From: Taenia hydatigena
Taxonomy: Eukaryota > Platyhelminthes > Cestoda > Cyclophyllidea > Taeniidae
NCBI GenBank assembly: GCA_036345935.2
Contig: JADWOT020000001.1
Location: forward strand, 36,776,825 to 36,840,824
Direction of reading: 5' to 3'
Length of the DNA stretch: 64,000 nt
The notes under the pieces are model-generated. The model was not told where the DNA came from, made no database searches, and saw only the letters and a program-made list of their open reading frames with translations. Positions 48,701 through 61,428 of the stretch are shown piece by piece. The position numbers and the translations under genes were made by a program. Every line of letters begins with the position of its first letter. Positions within the stretch are counted from its first letter, which is position 1.

Positions 48701-51700
48701 TGGCATGGTCAATGATATCTCAGCCCTGTCGAAAAACCGCAATGCTTCCAGCATTCCATCCACCTCCATCTCTGGACTTTTCGAAAACTCCCTCAATATC
48801 TGTTAACTTCTCGAATGATACGAAGTAGATAGACAATATCATTACTGCGGTTGCAATTATCATTGTTTTTAAATGTTAGACGAGAACTACTGCGTTGTAA
48901 AATAATCTATTCATTTGCTCAACGGTGGCTAATAGTTAATGTCACTTACTTTAAAATTTGCACTGACTATCATTGGATAGGTCTGGAATTGCTGTCGAAA
49001 GAGTTAAGTTTTATTGTAGAAACCTTATTTATGCTTTGTGTGGAGTTTTGAAAACAATACCTCATGCTATCCAGATGCCAAATTTTTGAATAAATGTTTG
49101 TAAGAATTGGATAGGAGAGGCAGGCTAGCTGATTATTTGGAATAGTAAGCATGGTAGCCTTTGGAAAAGCCAAACATAACTTTAGTTCAACGCAATGTTT
49201 TCGAGCAGCTTGATGCTACAAATGGGAAAAAATCACTAAAAACTACTTTATTCCCCTATAGGAAGTTCTTTTATTCCGCCGATTTTCGCCTATGCCAAAC
49301 CGTTTGCGCCGAGGCCTACATAGTTGCCCCAGAGGCGAGCAGCAATCCCCGTCAATTTGTTTGTCTTATCGGTTAGAACGTTTTAAACTTATCATATAAA
49401 GGACAAATTCGACTCTCAGATCCTTGTTCTCGATTTATAGTTTATTTAAAATAAAAAGGAATGATCTAGTGCACCATTTCGAGGCTCTTCTAAAAAGTAG
49501 TTAGCAAATTAATGGTGTAGAGCACATATTATTGACTCACAGAAGAGCTTGGGGGGCTTCTATGCGACCCAAATGTCGTCTTGTGGAATGGAAGTAAGAC
49601 TTTTGGAAACTGATGTTGCCACATAGTTAAACAAAAATGAAGGAATGCTTGTCAGTATATTTGTATAAGACTGAAGTCAATTTTTACGCTTTGACAGCCC
49701 CAAGTCATTCACACATACCTTATGCCTTCCATTGCCCAAGTGCCTCATCAATGTATTAAATATTTCTATCTGGTCATATGCTAGAAAATAATTTTCCATG
49801 CCAACTTTGCAAATGCCAACTCAAATATCCACTCACTTTGTCAATTTTAGGGAGCGAACTTGTGCCCTGCGATCCCAGGATGTCTATCCCAAAGACAATA
49901 GACGCAAATGCCCAATGTAAGACATTTGCATTAGCATGAACCATCATAAGATCTCATAGAATATTCAGGTGTCTCATCTTTTATAAGGCTCTCTCGAGCT
50001 AATTTTTTTTAAAAAATGAAAAAGACAAGGAATATGCGTCAATAATTTTGCAGTGATAAATCCGTTTTTATTTATTATCAGAAAGTGAGATACGGTAATA
50101 TCGATGAATTATGCTTGTCTTAAAAAAAACTGGTTCCATTACTGCATTTAGTGACCAACGGACCGGGCAAGGAGGTGATCCTTTCATCTAAATGTCCCTT
50201 TTCTACTTTCATCCTTCTCTATGCCCAAATCTGGAATGTTTGCGATTCTGAAAGTAGATCTCTCTTTTGGCTTGATTTGGTGTAATGTGTCATCAGCAGA
50301 AATATTCTGATACATCTGTTTCTCCCTACTTTTAGAATTGGTTCTGTCATGCGACGGCAACGTATACGCTCAAGGTATTGCACAAGATAATTTGACAACT
50401 GATTTTTTGTTCCGAAATTAGTTGTTTGCCAATTTAATATTTAAACTTGACACACATATCAACAGTTCACGTGCAATTTCGTCCCAGGATCTTTCATCGT
50501 GTCGGCTTTCAGTAGACTAGGTAATGCATCGGTGGAGTTGGGTTAATAGAACCTTCCTATGCTATTGTTGCGAGGATGGGAGGTGGAATTTCTAGGCCCA
50601 TAAGAGTCTGTCAATATATTTATGCATTAAACAAGATGATACCCAGCGTTAAAAATGGCAAGTGGTAGAGCGAAGCCTAATTACATTTGTATGATGGTTT
50701 TTATCATGGCATTGTTTTTTTTACAGAAAAGTGGTTCGACAAAGTAAATTTGCAGAAATTTGGTAATCTACTATGCGTGGAGGATTCGTTATTGTTTCAC
50801 ATGAGGTAAATTATCGTACTTTTCTCTCAGTGCCACATTTCTCGCTTCATTTGAGCCCTTACGGTGCATTAGTTTAGTCGAATTATAAAAAAAGGTAAAC
50901 TAGTCACCTATAGCAGATCCCTAATTTCAATTCAAATTAGTCAATAAACTTGGGAACAAGTCTTATTTGAAACAATCCACGAAATGTACATATTCACAGT
51001 AAGTGTTGAGGATTGCTCAGCACTTCCTTTTAATGTCAACAGTATAGTAAATCGAGTTACTCCTGATGGAGAAGGTTCACTGTAAATATTCTGGAAGATA
51101 AAAATACCACTTGGGCATCGGAATTAATCTTCTTGTCACCGACAGAGAATTCAACTCGGAGGACATCAAGAAATCTCATAGTTATACTTGAATTAAACGA
51201 ATCACATCCTATCCCATAGTTCATAGCATGTATTTAATGAATTACAGAAATGCTCGACGATGAAGTCTCCATGGCATTATGCTTTGGTATCAAAAACCAA
51301 CATAATTAATAGTCACCATAATTTTCATGGCATTCCCTCTCTGTCATAGTCCAACCTGTCGAGTGAAAATTGATGAGCAGGGAACGGGGATAGACCTCAT
51401 TCAGTTGTATGCTTATCCGGTTTTCCAAGGCTGTCGGGAGTCAGAAATAAAATTCGACGGAGTCGGTGTGGCTCCAGTTTCCGCGATATCGTCGCATTCT
51501 CGTTTCTGTTCGCCAGGTTACTTTTTAAGCAAAGTACCTCCGCATAAGGTAAGTGAAAGGGTCAACCATGGAGATACTCTGTCCATGCTTATGAATTAAT
51601 AAAAAAGAATTGGATTTAGCATGAACCTACTTTGATGTGAAGAGAAAAAGAATGCGAGTTAAAGCATTTTAAAGTATACAGTTTATTTCCGAGGAATTAT

Positions 51701-54610
51701 TAGTCAGCAGAAAAGTCTAGGAGAATTTGGTGGAATTGGTGAAGCAGAAAACTTTAATTGAATTGGCTTTTATTGGATAGACATTTATTTGAATCACCCG
51801 ACGATGATAGCTTTTATTAAGATTAAAACCGAAAATAGGGACTACTAAAGGAAGAGTTACTTAATTTAGTTTAATCCAAAGCACTTTTTTAATGATTTTT
51901 ATACCACACCTTGACAGTGTGCCGATGCTAAAAAGAAATATGTGAATTTGTCCTATAGGGGTCAATAATAAAGATTTTTGAGGATAACCTTGTAGTTCAA
52001 ATAAGGAGTTCGGTTTTTTATCACGTGAATGCTGGAATCACATATCATAAAGTGTTAATTGCAAATTACTGCTGTAAACGAAGAGCAAAATATTAGATGA
52101 GGCTCACTGGTAGCTTACGCATTTCAAACATGAAGGGAATTTCATCCTGCTCTTTTTTGATAATCTTAGCTCCGAAAATGTGAGACGCATGTTTTCCTCA
52201 GGATTGCATCGGTTTGACTGGATGTTAGTTATCTAGGAAAATGGACCTTTTTAGTGCGAGCCCTGTCCCGAGGATACGTTCTCAGACCCGGACACAGCGT
52301 CGGAAGTGTGTCTACCCTGTCCAAGTATACGGAACTCGACTCAACATCTACCTACCCAATCCTCCATACATTGCACCAACAATCTGCTTGACAGAGAACG
52401 TGAAGTAGGTTCCATTAGCCCTCACACAAACGTCTGCTGTTTTGTGCTGAATCTGGCTGTCTGGTTGCTAGTAACTGGTTGGGATAGAGCCAATTCTTTT
52501 TAAACGACTATTTACTTAAATATTACGATTAGTTAAACAAGAATATAGCAGTGTGTAGCATCGTTTGTCTACTTCGTAGCATTTGGGAAGTAAAAGGGTA
52601 TTGGGAGAATTTCCGAGCAATGCATAAGTGAAGCTGGGTGGGATTATGAAGGCAATGCGTTTTTTGGTAGGAATCAGACCACCGATCAGGTCAGTTTCTT
52701 TCATGAGGTAGAGCGGCTTAACAGGTCATGGATGGGCGAGTTAGGAGACCGACAATTTTGAAAAGAAAGTAATTGGACAATATTAGAAAAATGAAATGGC
52801 AGGACACTTATCTAACCAGTTTTATAACAAACTGAGTGTTAAAAACGAATTAATTTTGTCTTGGTAAGCGATACGCAACAGTTTTGCCGTTAGTAAGTAG
52901 ATTATTCACATACCTTGTTTGCATAATTTTAGCGCCTGGCTCACAAAGCGGTTGACTTGGGTTCCTCGGTATTACGAAGACTTGCAAAAACGGAGGTGAA
53001 TTTTAAAGATGACCAGGAAAATGTTATCCTCATTGAGAAGGAATTGCTGCGGTATCTAGGACCTGATCCCTTTTTATTGAAGCAGCAAGAGACAGCTGAG
53101 ATACTTTTTAAGGTTCGTTGGATCCCATTTTTTCCATTTAATCAGTTGGAGAGAATTAATTGGTGAATATTTTCCAACCAATGAGAAAATCTTTAAATTT
53201 CTTTCAGGAAATAACGCATCTGACCTTCTCCATCGAGGAAATTTTTGCGATGATTTTGATCGCTTTAGCCCTAGCAATGATGAGTGCAGTAGTCACCTTT
53301 ATAATCGCTGTTGGCAGTCGAAGAACAATATATACATCCCAGAGACAAACAAATATCAACAGACTGCTGAAGTGGATCTACCGACACCTGAGAGATCTCT
53401 ATCATAGGGTTGGTTTCCTAGCGTGGCGAATCTGGTTGCGTTTAATCATCGGAATGTGTGTACCCGGCGGCATTTTATCTCAAAATCGACTATTTAGCTG
53501 TATAATCATAGAGCTCGAAAACCCCATTGTTTTGAATATTCTCTCACCAATTCTGTTTACGTGTCGTTATTTGTATCAAAGCATTGAACTTTTCAGCGTT
53601 GATCATATTTCTCAAAACACTTCTAGTGTGCTTTTAGTTTTTAGTTTCTTGATTACAAGAAAATCACGAATATCACTTGGTTTCTAAAAAAGCCTACTTT
53701 ACTCATTTAAATGTTAGTACATCGGCAAAATATTTCCGGCAATCTAACTAAACAGCCTAAATTTGAATGATTTCGTTAATATTGTATTCAAATTTGAAGC
53801 TCTTTCAATCTACATAAATGGCAAAAGATACACGTTTCACATCCTAAGTGTCAGATAACGCCACGGAAGGTGGCCATTTTTAAAAATCTGCACGCGCTCG
53901 ACATACACAGTTCAACTGAAGCCTGCTATGGATCAAGACTTAGACGAACTCGGTGCTCAAATCCAACTCTCTCCCAGCCATTTAATGTTTCGGATTCACG
54001 AGTTGGAAGGCAGAAATTCGCTGGCTATAAATAAGTTTTAAATGTTCGGTGGTTGACCGAAGACGCGAGCGTTTAAATTTAGCTAGAAAATTGACCTTTT
54101 CTGGCGCAATATTTGTGCCATCCAATGCATCAAAAATTTTTAGGCGTGCCTTAATTTGAATAATTGGGAATCTCTTCCACAAGAAAAACCAATAAATTTA
54201 CTCCACATCTAGAATGCGATCCCCAAATCCCAATGTAATGTTCTTTTGGATTGTTAAAGATATTGGGGTCTGCACAACGATACTGCAAACTGCGCCTCGA
54301 TAGACGACCAGTTTGGCAGAAGAGGAGAAGCGCTGCGTTCCGTACAGGAAATATCTACCAAATCGAATCTGCGAAGGAGGAGGAAGTAGAGGCTAAATTC
54401 TACGAAGAACTGCAAACAAGTCTTGTTAGTTTAATAACCTGCGAGGGACGTCCCGCTCGACAAAATGATGAATACCAAAAAGAGTCTACACAGATGAGCG
54501 AGTGCGATGAGGCGACTCCAATGCTTTTAGCGAAATGGAAGAAGGAACCAGACATTCCAGATCACGCGATTCTCGAGATTCCCCTATCAAATTTCAAGTG
54601 CATGAAATAA
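39786..54610 (+). CDS. Large single-pass membrane protein with GCC2/GCC3-type motif, unrecognised family
   Basis: Exons: 39786-40189, 40604-40688, 41418-41592, 41682-41800, 42668-42806, 43105-43346, 44632-44771, 45212-45291, 46075-46268, 47082-47390, 48646-48824, 49262-49371, 49851-49916 (doubtful), 50336-50374, 50466-50520, 50727-50805, 51350-51548, 52255-52404, 52933-53112, 53208-53408 and 54260-54610; about 1,160 residues. Phase agrees except between 49851-49916 and 50336-50374. A signal-like segment (MRLLPVVSLLFTLFAV) lies near the start. The large ectodomain has scattered cysteines. Near the membrane, CSPGYFL...CEPCPEDTFSD...CLPCPS resembles GCC2/GCC3 (ephrin-receptor-like) repeats. A hydrophobic helix (IFAMILIALALAMMSAVVTF) precedes a basic, then acidic tail of about 150 residues ending at 54610. 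Exon 41418 could instead start at 41442, in the same frame. I do not recognise the family; ELAPOR-like and ciliary or sperm membrane proteins were considered without a match. It could also be two genes. Confidence 0.6.
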
Positions 54611-54941
54611 GAGACGGCAAAGTGATAATCCCACAAAAGATGTACAAAAGTTTGGCTTCACTTGGCGTTGCATTCACGGTTAATGCTGACGTTGCTTTTA
54701 ATGGCATGCGGCATTTTTTGGAAAATTTGTAGGGGAATGCAAAGTATCACTAGAAATCGCATGAATTTGGGGAATTTGAATGACTCGTACCTGAAGCTAT
54801 GTTTTACCAGGCTCAAAGCGCTTGCATTCAGAGACATGCTCTTTAGCTGGGCCGATAAAGAGAGTGTCCAGACGCTTTCTTAAAGACAACAGAAGGCATA
54901 GTACTTTGGGCAGAACATATGTACATGCATCACACCTAGAC

Positions 54942-55105
54942 TGCAATAATTTGTTTGATTACCGGTTCCAGTTACGGTGACTTGGATGGCCATGTTGTCT
55001 TGGTCGGGCGATACAAGTAGCCCAGATTCCTCTGTTTCTGAGTATATGCACTTCGCCATAGTATTCTGCCTTCTTTTGCTTTCAAAAAAGTCTCTAGAAG
55101 CTACA
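54942..55105 (+). repeat. Solo LTR of the TRIM family, diverged
   Basis: It runs from TGCAATAATTTGTTTG through ATTACCGGTTCCAGTTACGG and TATTCTGCCTTCTTTTGC to AGAAGCTACA. The GC-rich middle is rearranged. It adjoins a minus-orientation copy end to end. Confidence 0.6.
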
Positions 55106-55222
55106 GAGAGTTTCCTGAAGGCAAAAGATAATACAATGTTTGGGCAGAAATTTATGTGCAGCTCGCGGAGCCTATTGAGGGTCCTGGCGTGGCCCAGAGG
55201 CCAGCACACTCAGCAAAGTTAA
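55106..55222 (-). repeat. LTR fragment of the TRIM family, inverted partner
   Basis: GAGAGTTTCCTGAAGGCAAAAG, then CCTGGCGTGGCCCAGAGGCC and AGCACACTCAGC, follow the minus-orientation order. The 5' part of the LTR is missing. Confidence 0.5.
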
Positions 55223-56370
55223 AACAGCCAACTAAGTAGCTCTTGAATGAAATCGAGAGCTAAACTAACGTAAGCGTGCTATAATGCAATATATATTTTT
55301 GAGCATTATTAAATGCAGTGTCCAGGAAGCTGTTGGACTACTTCTGGACTCTCCCCAGCAAAACCAAAAAAAAATCTTAGTAAGTTATGGAAGAGTACCG
55401 TAAGTATGAGGGCTAGAAGAAGCAAAAGCTATTAATGCATAGTACAGAGACTTGAAATACTATCATACAACAATCTATCCATCTAAACGTGCTAAACAAG
55501 TAAAACTAAAAATTCTACGCCTTTAATTTTATGTTCGAATCTATTAAAACTATCACACAGCCATAAATGCATTTCTTATAGTTTCATTGCTTAATAGTAA
55601 TATTGATGGCCTTGAAATTCAATTTCTCAGTGTGTTGTAGCAACACTTCTTCGTACAGTTGTAGGCGCAGAAGTGCGAATGTCAACCGAGCGCAGTAAGG
55701 TACAAGGGCCAAATGGCCCATCTCATGGTAAGTGTATAAAAGATGTGATGTGAGGTCTAGGTCCATCTTTCAAACGCTCTTCTACTTTGGAGTACAGGCA
55801 AGCTAAACTGAGGACCATTGCATCAACTCGGGAACCTATCAAAAGGTCAATTTTGCACAAAAGGTTTAGTGAAGGAGTATCTTTGAGTTCCTTTGGGAAA
55901 GTTGGATGCGCTCAATGCTTGCCTATTGGAAAAGTCGATGCTAGCGCCGACGTGGCGGAGCGGACAGCTGTTGACGTCATGAAGTAATTAAAACATGTGG
56001 CGACTACTTTAGACTCAAATTCCTTGCGCACTATTCTGTACTTGGCATTTTTCGTGCGAAGTATTATGGTGTACCGAAACTGGAACTGGATTCTCCTGTA
56101 TGTCATCGCTCATGCCTCAAAAAAAAAACATCCATGCATAGTTGGTCCATTCCTTTGAATGCCTTTTATGGGTTTATTTGGTTTCTGGTTTATCTAGTTG
56201 TTTGAGTGCGCACGTAATTCGTAATTTGCAAATCATGACTTAGTTTCCATACTGTGATCGGTTTTGAATAATTTTATCAATGAATTTGGTTTGTCACCTT
56301 ATAACGGTAACAAATACAGGTTGTGAATAATATTAGTTCTTTACGCTAACCTGGGAAGCTTTTTTAGACA

Positions 56371-59300
56371 ATGAAAGAATTTTATCAAAAGGCTGCTCTG
56401 GAGAGTGAAGCTTGGCAATTGAACACATTACGTTATTCTCCCTGCCTTAGCGGTGGACGACGAGATTGCAGTATGCAAACACAATGCCGCGATTCAGAGG
56501 CACAGACGGATCCGTACTCGCCTGAATACGTTATCCCCATTGGTCAAAGCCCAAAAGTTTTGCTTTTGACGCATCTGAATTTTGGCAGTGGTTTGCCAGT
56601 TAGTCAAAATGAGGTTGAACTAATTGGGCGTGCTGAAGAGAGACGCCTTGTGGAGGCTCAGATGGATGACCTTTTTTCATCTTACCGAATCCACTTGAGG
56701 AACAAACTGGAGCTGGACGAATGGCGCCACAGGGCTCGCGAAATCGAGGCGTAATTCATTCCCTTATCCAGCTAACATCGTACTAATACAGTTCCAATAG
56801 CTTATTCTTGTCTGCCTCTGCTTTCAAGCAGAAAATTGAACCTCTTCAGCTGTGATATTTTCCCTTGACTGTGGTATTTGCTATCGTTATCAAGATGCAG
56901 TGAGTTAGGTTTCTTCGAACTGCATTTTATTATTATCTTTTTTATTCGTTAGGAATGGTTAATGAATCAGTTGATTCAAAAACAGGAAATAAATGACGCA
57001 AAACTATGATGTTGATTCAATGATGGAAGCATTTGTTCTTACCTGTGAATTAATACCTAAAAATACTTTGCATCTTTATGCGGACTTGAACTACTTGACT
57101 ATATAGGTGGGAAGGCAGAATCCAAGAAGATAGCATGAACTGCAAAATTGATCATAGTTTAAGCATTTTTATCATTTAAATAGGAATAACAAGTGGTCTT
57201 CGTATAGTTGCTACTGCCGCATCATCTCTTCGATAGTTGTTTCTATTAAATGTAAATTAATATTTGTGAGTTATCGTGGGGGTTTGTATTTTATATGCAT
57301 TGATTTTGTTGGAAAATTTTTTAAGAATCTATTCACGCTTTCGAGTTCCCGTAGAGCGAAGTTTTCTCTTGGTTTAAGCAATTTGTCCAGTTATTTCTAT
57401 CAATTTCGCTTTTCTAACTACACGGAAAAATATTGGTGTATTTTGTATTTGTCAAGGCAAAATTTATTCTGGACTCATTCACTTCACTTCTTCTCCATGG
57501 CTAGCCTATTGCTGTAGTCCTTGCTTTCTGGCAACTTTTGTTGTGTGATCTATCACTTCCTATTCTTTCACAAGGTAAAAATTAACAAATGCAGTCATGT
57601 CAAAAACTGTTTGCTTATTTATAAACAACTGGCATCGATTTCAAAATTAAGTTTTGTGTTTTAGTGATCAACAAGTGGTGGGATAATGCTTAAGAAATTG
57701 TTATTGTAATTATTTGGCTGACAAATAAATAAAATATTTATCCCTTAATGAACCCTCAGATTGCAGGAGATTCGTCTGCAAGTAATAGCTCAGTTGCTCC
57801 GTATCCGGGAGGAGAACCGTCAGAAAATGAATGCGAAACGTCTTGATCGACGTTGGAACCGTCGACAAAAGGAGAAGTCGGAGATTGCTAAGAAAGTTCG
57901 AACTGAATATGCATCGGGTAACATGCGTTCTCTCGAAAGGAATTATTATTACCGAGTAATGATTGCATGTTGGTGTTGCAGCTATTCGAAAGATGCTCTG
58001 CGCTATGGAGCGAGGGCATAAAATACTTAAACCGGACAAAATTGAGCAATATTCGCAACCTGGCTCGCAGGCTTTTGCGCCTCTCACTCGACTCGGTCTT
58101 TTTCCTGACCGTGGGGCTGAACGCTTTAAGATGCACAGCAAATTTCTTGATACCTATGCAGGTGAACATTAAGTGATTCAATGATATTGGGACTAGTTTA
58201 AAAAAAATGTTCATTATCGTTGTAATGAAGGACAGAGTTCTTAGTGTTCTAGAAATGCGTTCTCATTTTCAGTTTACTTATGGTTGAAAGTTTTTGAACA
58301 TGCGTAAGAGCAACTTCACTTTCTTCGTTGTGCAAACTATTTCTTAACGGAACACCTACTATTGCTGCGCATAAATCTCTTACTCCTTTACCCTCCTTAC
58401 TTATTACCTTATTTCTTGCATGAGGTCATATGGGACTCGATGTGTCTAGGTGCTTATGGTTACGATTCTCTGTTGGCAGCTGCTTAGATCCGCGTTCGGT
58501 GTAGACTCGGTCGAAATTAAGGCTTCCTTCATTCATAACATGGACAAATCTAACAGAAATTCCAAGCTTCTTTTGAATTTCTCCTGGGTACTTTTCGGGA
58601 ATTTTCTCATGTAAACCGCGAGTAAGATTGTACCCATTATTTCCGAGCGCTCCAAAGCCATTAAAATCGCCCTCTAATGCCCATATTCGAATATTTAATT
58701 ACTTTTGGTAACCAACTTTGTTATTTCGTTCATACTTGCGAAGACGTATTTTTACAAAACATTCTTACGAAAGTCGGCGTATGACAAAGGTGGCTCCTCA
58801 TGATATAATTTGCAGAGAAAATTGGGAGGCATATTTGAAAAGCTTGGCCCGTTTAGTCAATAACGGCTCCGTATAGTTTAGTAAACTACATCTATTGTGT
58901 AGATATTTAAAATGAGGTCCAGCTAGCATTGACGTTGTACTAATAAGTAACTTACGTTGCGTTTCCTTGAAAACAGGTCTTCTTGAACTGGAGAAGTTCA
59001 TCCCAGAAAGCGTGGTGGATGCCAAGGTCATGGTGAAAAAGTTTTCCCATTACACTAAGGACGGCTACCTTAAACGGCAATTCCGCTGGCAGGCACAACT
59101 TGAGTCCTTGCACAGGGTATTTTTACAAAAATAGTTTATTTTACTTATTTCTATTAAAGTAGCAAAGTCTCTACATCTTTTCGAGACGGATATTTTTAGC
59201 ATATGGATTCCCTGGGCACGAAGAATATCAATCCATCAAGGCCTTTGCGTTTCCTATTCAAAATCGAGAAACCTGCTCCGCGTCCCTCAACTCCATCAGT

Positions 59301-61428
59301 GCCTGAAATTGATGTATGTGGTATGGCAATAAATTGCGGAAAATGCTGCATTTATAACAACGACACGTTTTGGAACTCGTAGAGAGTACGGGATGCCGGA
59401 GAAGTTGCTGTAATGCATTTACAAAGACTGATTCGAGGTCGTGCACTCCAAACAATGATGTATGAGTCGAGGAAGAAACGCCAATTACTCATCAACGAGT
59501 TGCGTTCAACACACGCGCTAACGAAAGAGGAATGTGCTGAAAAGCGCAGACAAATGCTGACCATCCGCACCAGTCAGACGCGTTATGAATATTTACAGCA
59601 TGAGGTGAGTTAGCAAATTCCAAATCATTATATACGCACCTCAAAAAGGAGGAAAACTGGAATGTTTCTTGATCACTAGTTCAACTACTGTATGATTTGA
59701 AAGGGATCTTCGATTACAAACGAGGCATTTATTCATTCTCTAAAAGACAACGATTAACGTAAGTGGCATGGAATACTTAGCACGAAAAATACGCAGGTAA
59801 AGTGAAGCTTACTCATTGCTTCTTTAATAAGTAATGGATATTCAACATGCAACGAATGAATCAGGTTGAATTGTTACTCGAAACTGATTTCGAAAAATTT
59901 CCCTCCAACAAGAGAGCTTACTAGTGTGATACGTTAAAGCATCTGAGAATCAATGATTACCACCTTCAAATAAGAGCTCTCTAATACAATAATCGTGAAG
60001 ATCTGCTCGGAAGGGATTTTGAAGGATCTTGTAGTGTAATATGCGGTCGTATTACACGATCAACGTCTTGCCTTGGAAGTCATCCTTCGGACCATCAACG
60101 ACTCCTCTTTTTCTTCATTCATCAGAACATCATTCAACTTGACTAAAATTGACGAAATGAAGTCGTATGGTGCTATTTGATTTACCAATTTCTATGAATT
60201 TTATCGCGCTATCTTTCGTCGATTTGCATTATATAAGTTATTCCAAAGGCGTTACTTCAATGTTGACCATATTTTGCAGGACACTTCCCATCAAAAGGCT
60301 TTTCCCGCCTTATATATACTTCCAGATCATTTGTTTAGACAACTGCAGAATTCCTTTATATCGATGTTGTAAACAATTTCAGATAGCTTTGACTCCAATT
60401 ATGATTTTGTTTAGTTAGCGACCATGTTGCAGAACTTATGATTGAGATTGCTGAATTCAGGCAATGTTCTAACACTTCTGTTGTGAATTTAGTGATGTAG
60501 CTTCACTATTATACACTTTTAGTGGCAAAACCTGAATCATTCTCAAAGTATTAGTGAAGGGGACGCGGAAGTCGTTTCAAGGAAGGCTCCATATTTTCGT
60601 ATATTATCATAGGCAATTTTAATAAGCACCTCTTTTCTATAGTCTTACTTAAACCTCATTCCCAATGCCATTTTCAGAACAGCCTATCGCACGAGATCTT
60701 GGAACGCCTGGATTCCGCGGCACTGGGGGCGATGTTGGATCTCCTAAGCAAGGAACTGGATCGTCTCTTGGTGGACCAGCGCCTCCGTGAATACGTCGAA
60801 CGTGCACGCAACGAGCGACGAATGCGTGAAGTCGAGGAAACCGGTAGACGACAGTGGGAAGAGCGGCGCAGGCGAGAGCATGATGAGTTCTTTCGACAGG
60901 TACTTTCAAATTAACGCTATATGATATCAAATCTAACTCGATACCTGTGTATCGAAAGCGCAAACACATTTCGCTAGCTGCTCGAGTTCATCACTGTTTG
61001 AAATGAACTTTTCTGACGAATGTGATTGTTCTTCCGGTATTATTTTTTAAAGTCCCATAAATTCATGGAGTGAATGCTTAAGATTTCTGCGGTAGCGACT
61101 ATCTCAAGAACGCCTCAGAGTAGTAATTGCTGTTAGCACTTTATCATTTTGTTCAAATCATGCTTTTGTCCATGTCTGATTCTTTCCACCTGGAAGGCAT
61201 TCATGTCAACTTGCTTTCCTGAAGGTAATTAAAGTTCACCAGGATACAGTGGACGGCTACTTTTCAGCTCTTATTGCTACAGCCATGGAGACTTCCGCAG
61301 AATTGAAAGCCTCCAAGGAATTTGAGAAAATAGCTGAATTGTGGCCTGACGAAGTGTGGTGTGCTGAGCAACAGCTGACGCACGAAGAAGAGGCCGCTGA
61401 ACTCGTCCACAACTTTCTCATTCCTGAG
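56371..61428 (+). CDS. CFAP91: CFAP91 (MAATS1/AAT1), ciliary axoneme protein (both ends missing)
   Basis: Eight exons in phase: 56371-56750, 57760-57917, 57982-58161, 58977-59116, 59200-59313, 59383-59604, 60678-60899 and 61225-61428; 540 residues against about 767 in human. In other organisms CFAP91 sits at the base of radial spokes and the calmodulin-associated complex of motile cilia and sperm tails. Landmarks: MQTQCRDSEAQTDPYSPEYV (human has a TQTDY...QTDPYSAEYV stretch), LQEIRLQVIAQLLRIREEN, PLTRLGLFPD, LELEKFIPESV, the IQ-like VMHLQRLIRGRALQTMM, LDLLSKELDRL and EEAAELVHNFLIPE. Much of it is charged helix. The first exon follows TTTTTTAG|ACAATG, so ATG 56371 may be internal or made initial by trans-splicing. 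The frame runs on past the GTGAAT donor at 61429 to a stop at 61582. The human tail after LIPEV was not found, so the gene probably continues to the right. Confidence 0.92.

Larger units (their letters stand above)
54611..56370. other. Intergenic region with an inverted LTR pair
   Basis: This lies between the membrane-protein gene and the first CFAP91 exon I can place. It contains the repeats at 54942-55222. The missing N-terminal exons of CFAP91 should be here or absent. An open frame at 55787-55987 has coding-like composition but no similarity I can see to the CFAP91 N-terminus. Confidence 0.5.

Noticed and set aside
52193..52234. Possible small exon GATTGCATCGG... before the GCC2/GCC3 exon
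   Set aside because: Its end phase does not fit the exon at 52255, while 51548 joins directly to 52255 in phase and preserves the cysteine spacing.
53409..53686. Continuation of the membrane-protein frame after its TM exon
   Set aside because: Isoleucine-rich, low-complexity reading typical of A+T-rich intron. A phase-0 join from 53408 to 54260 gives a better tail, although the GTTGGT donor is weak.
55787..55987. 66-codon frame upstream of CFAP91
   Set aside because: Does not resemble the CFAP91 N-terminus and starts with GTG-like context; could be real but unsupported.
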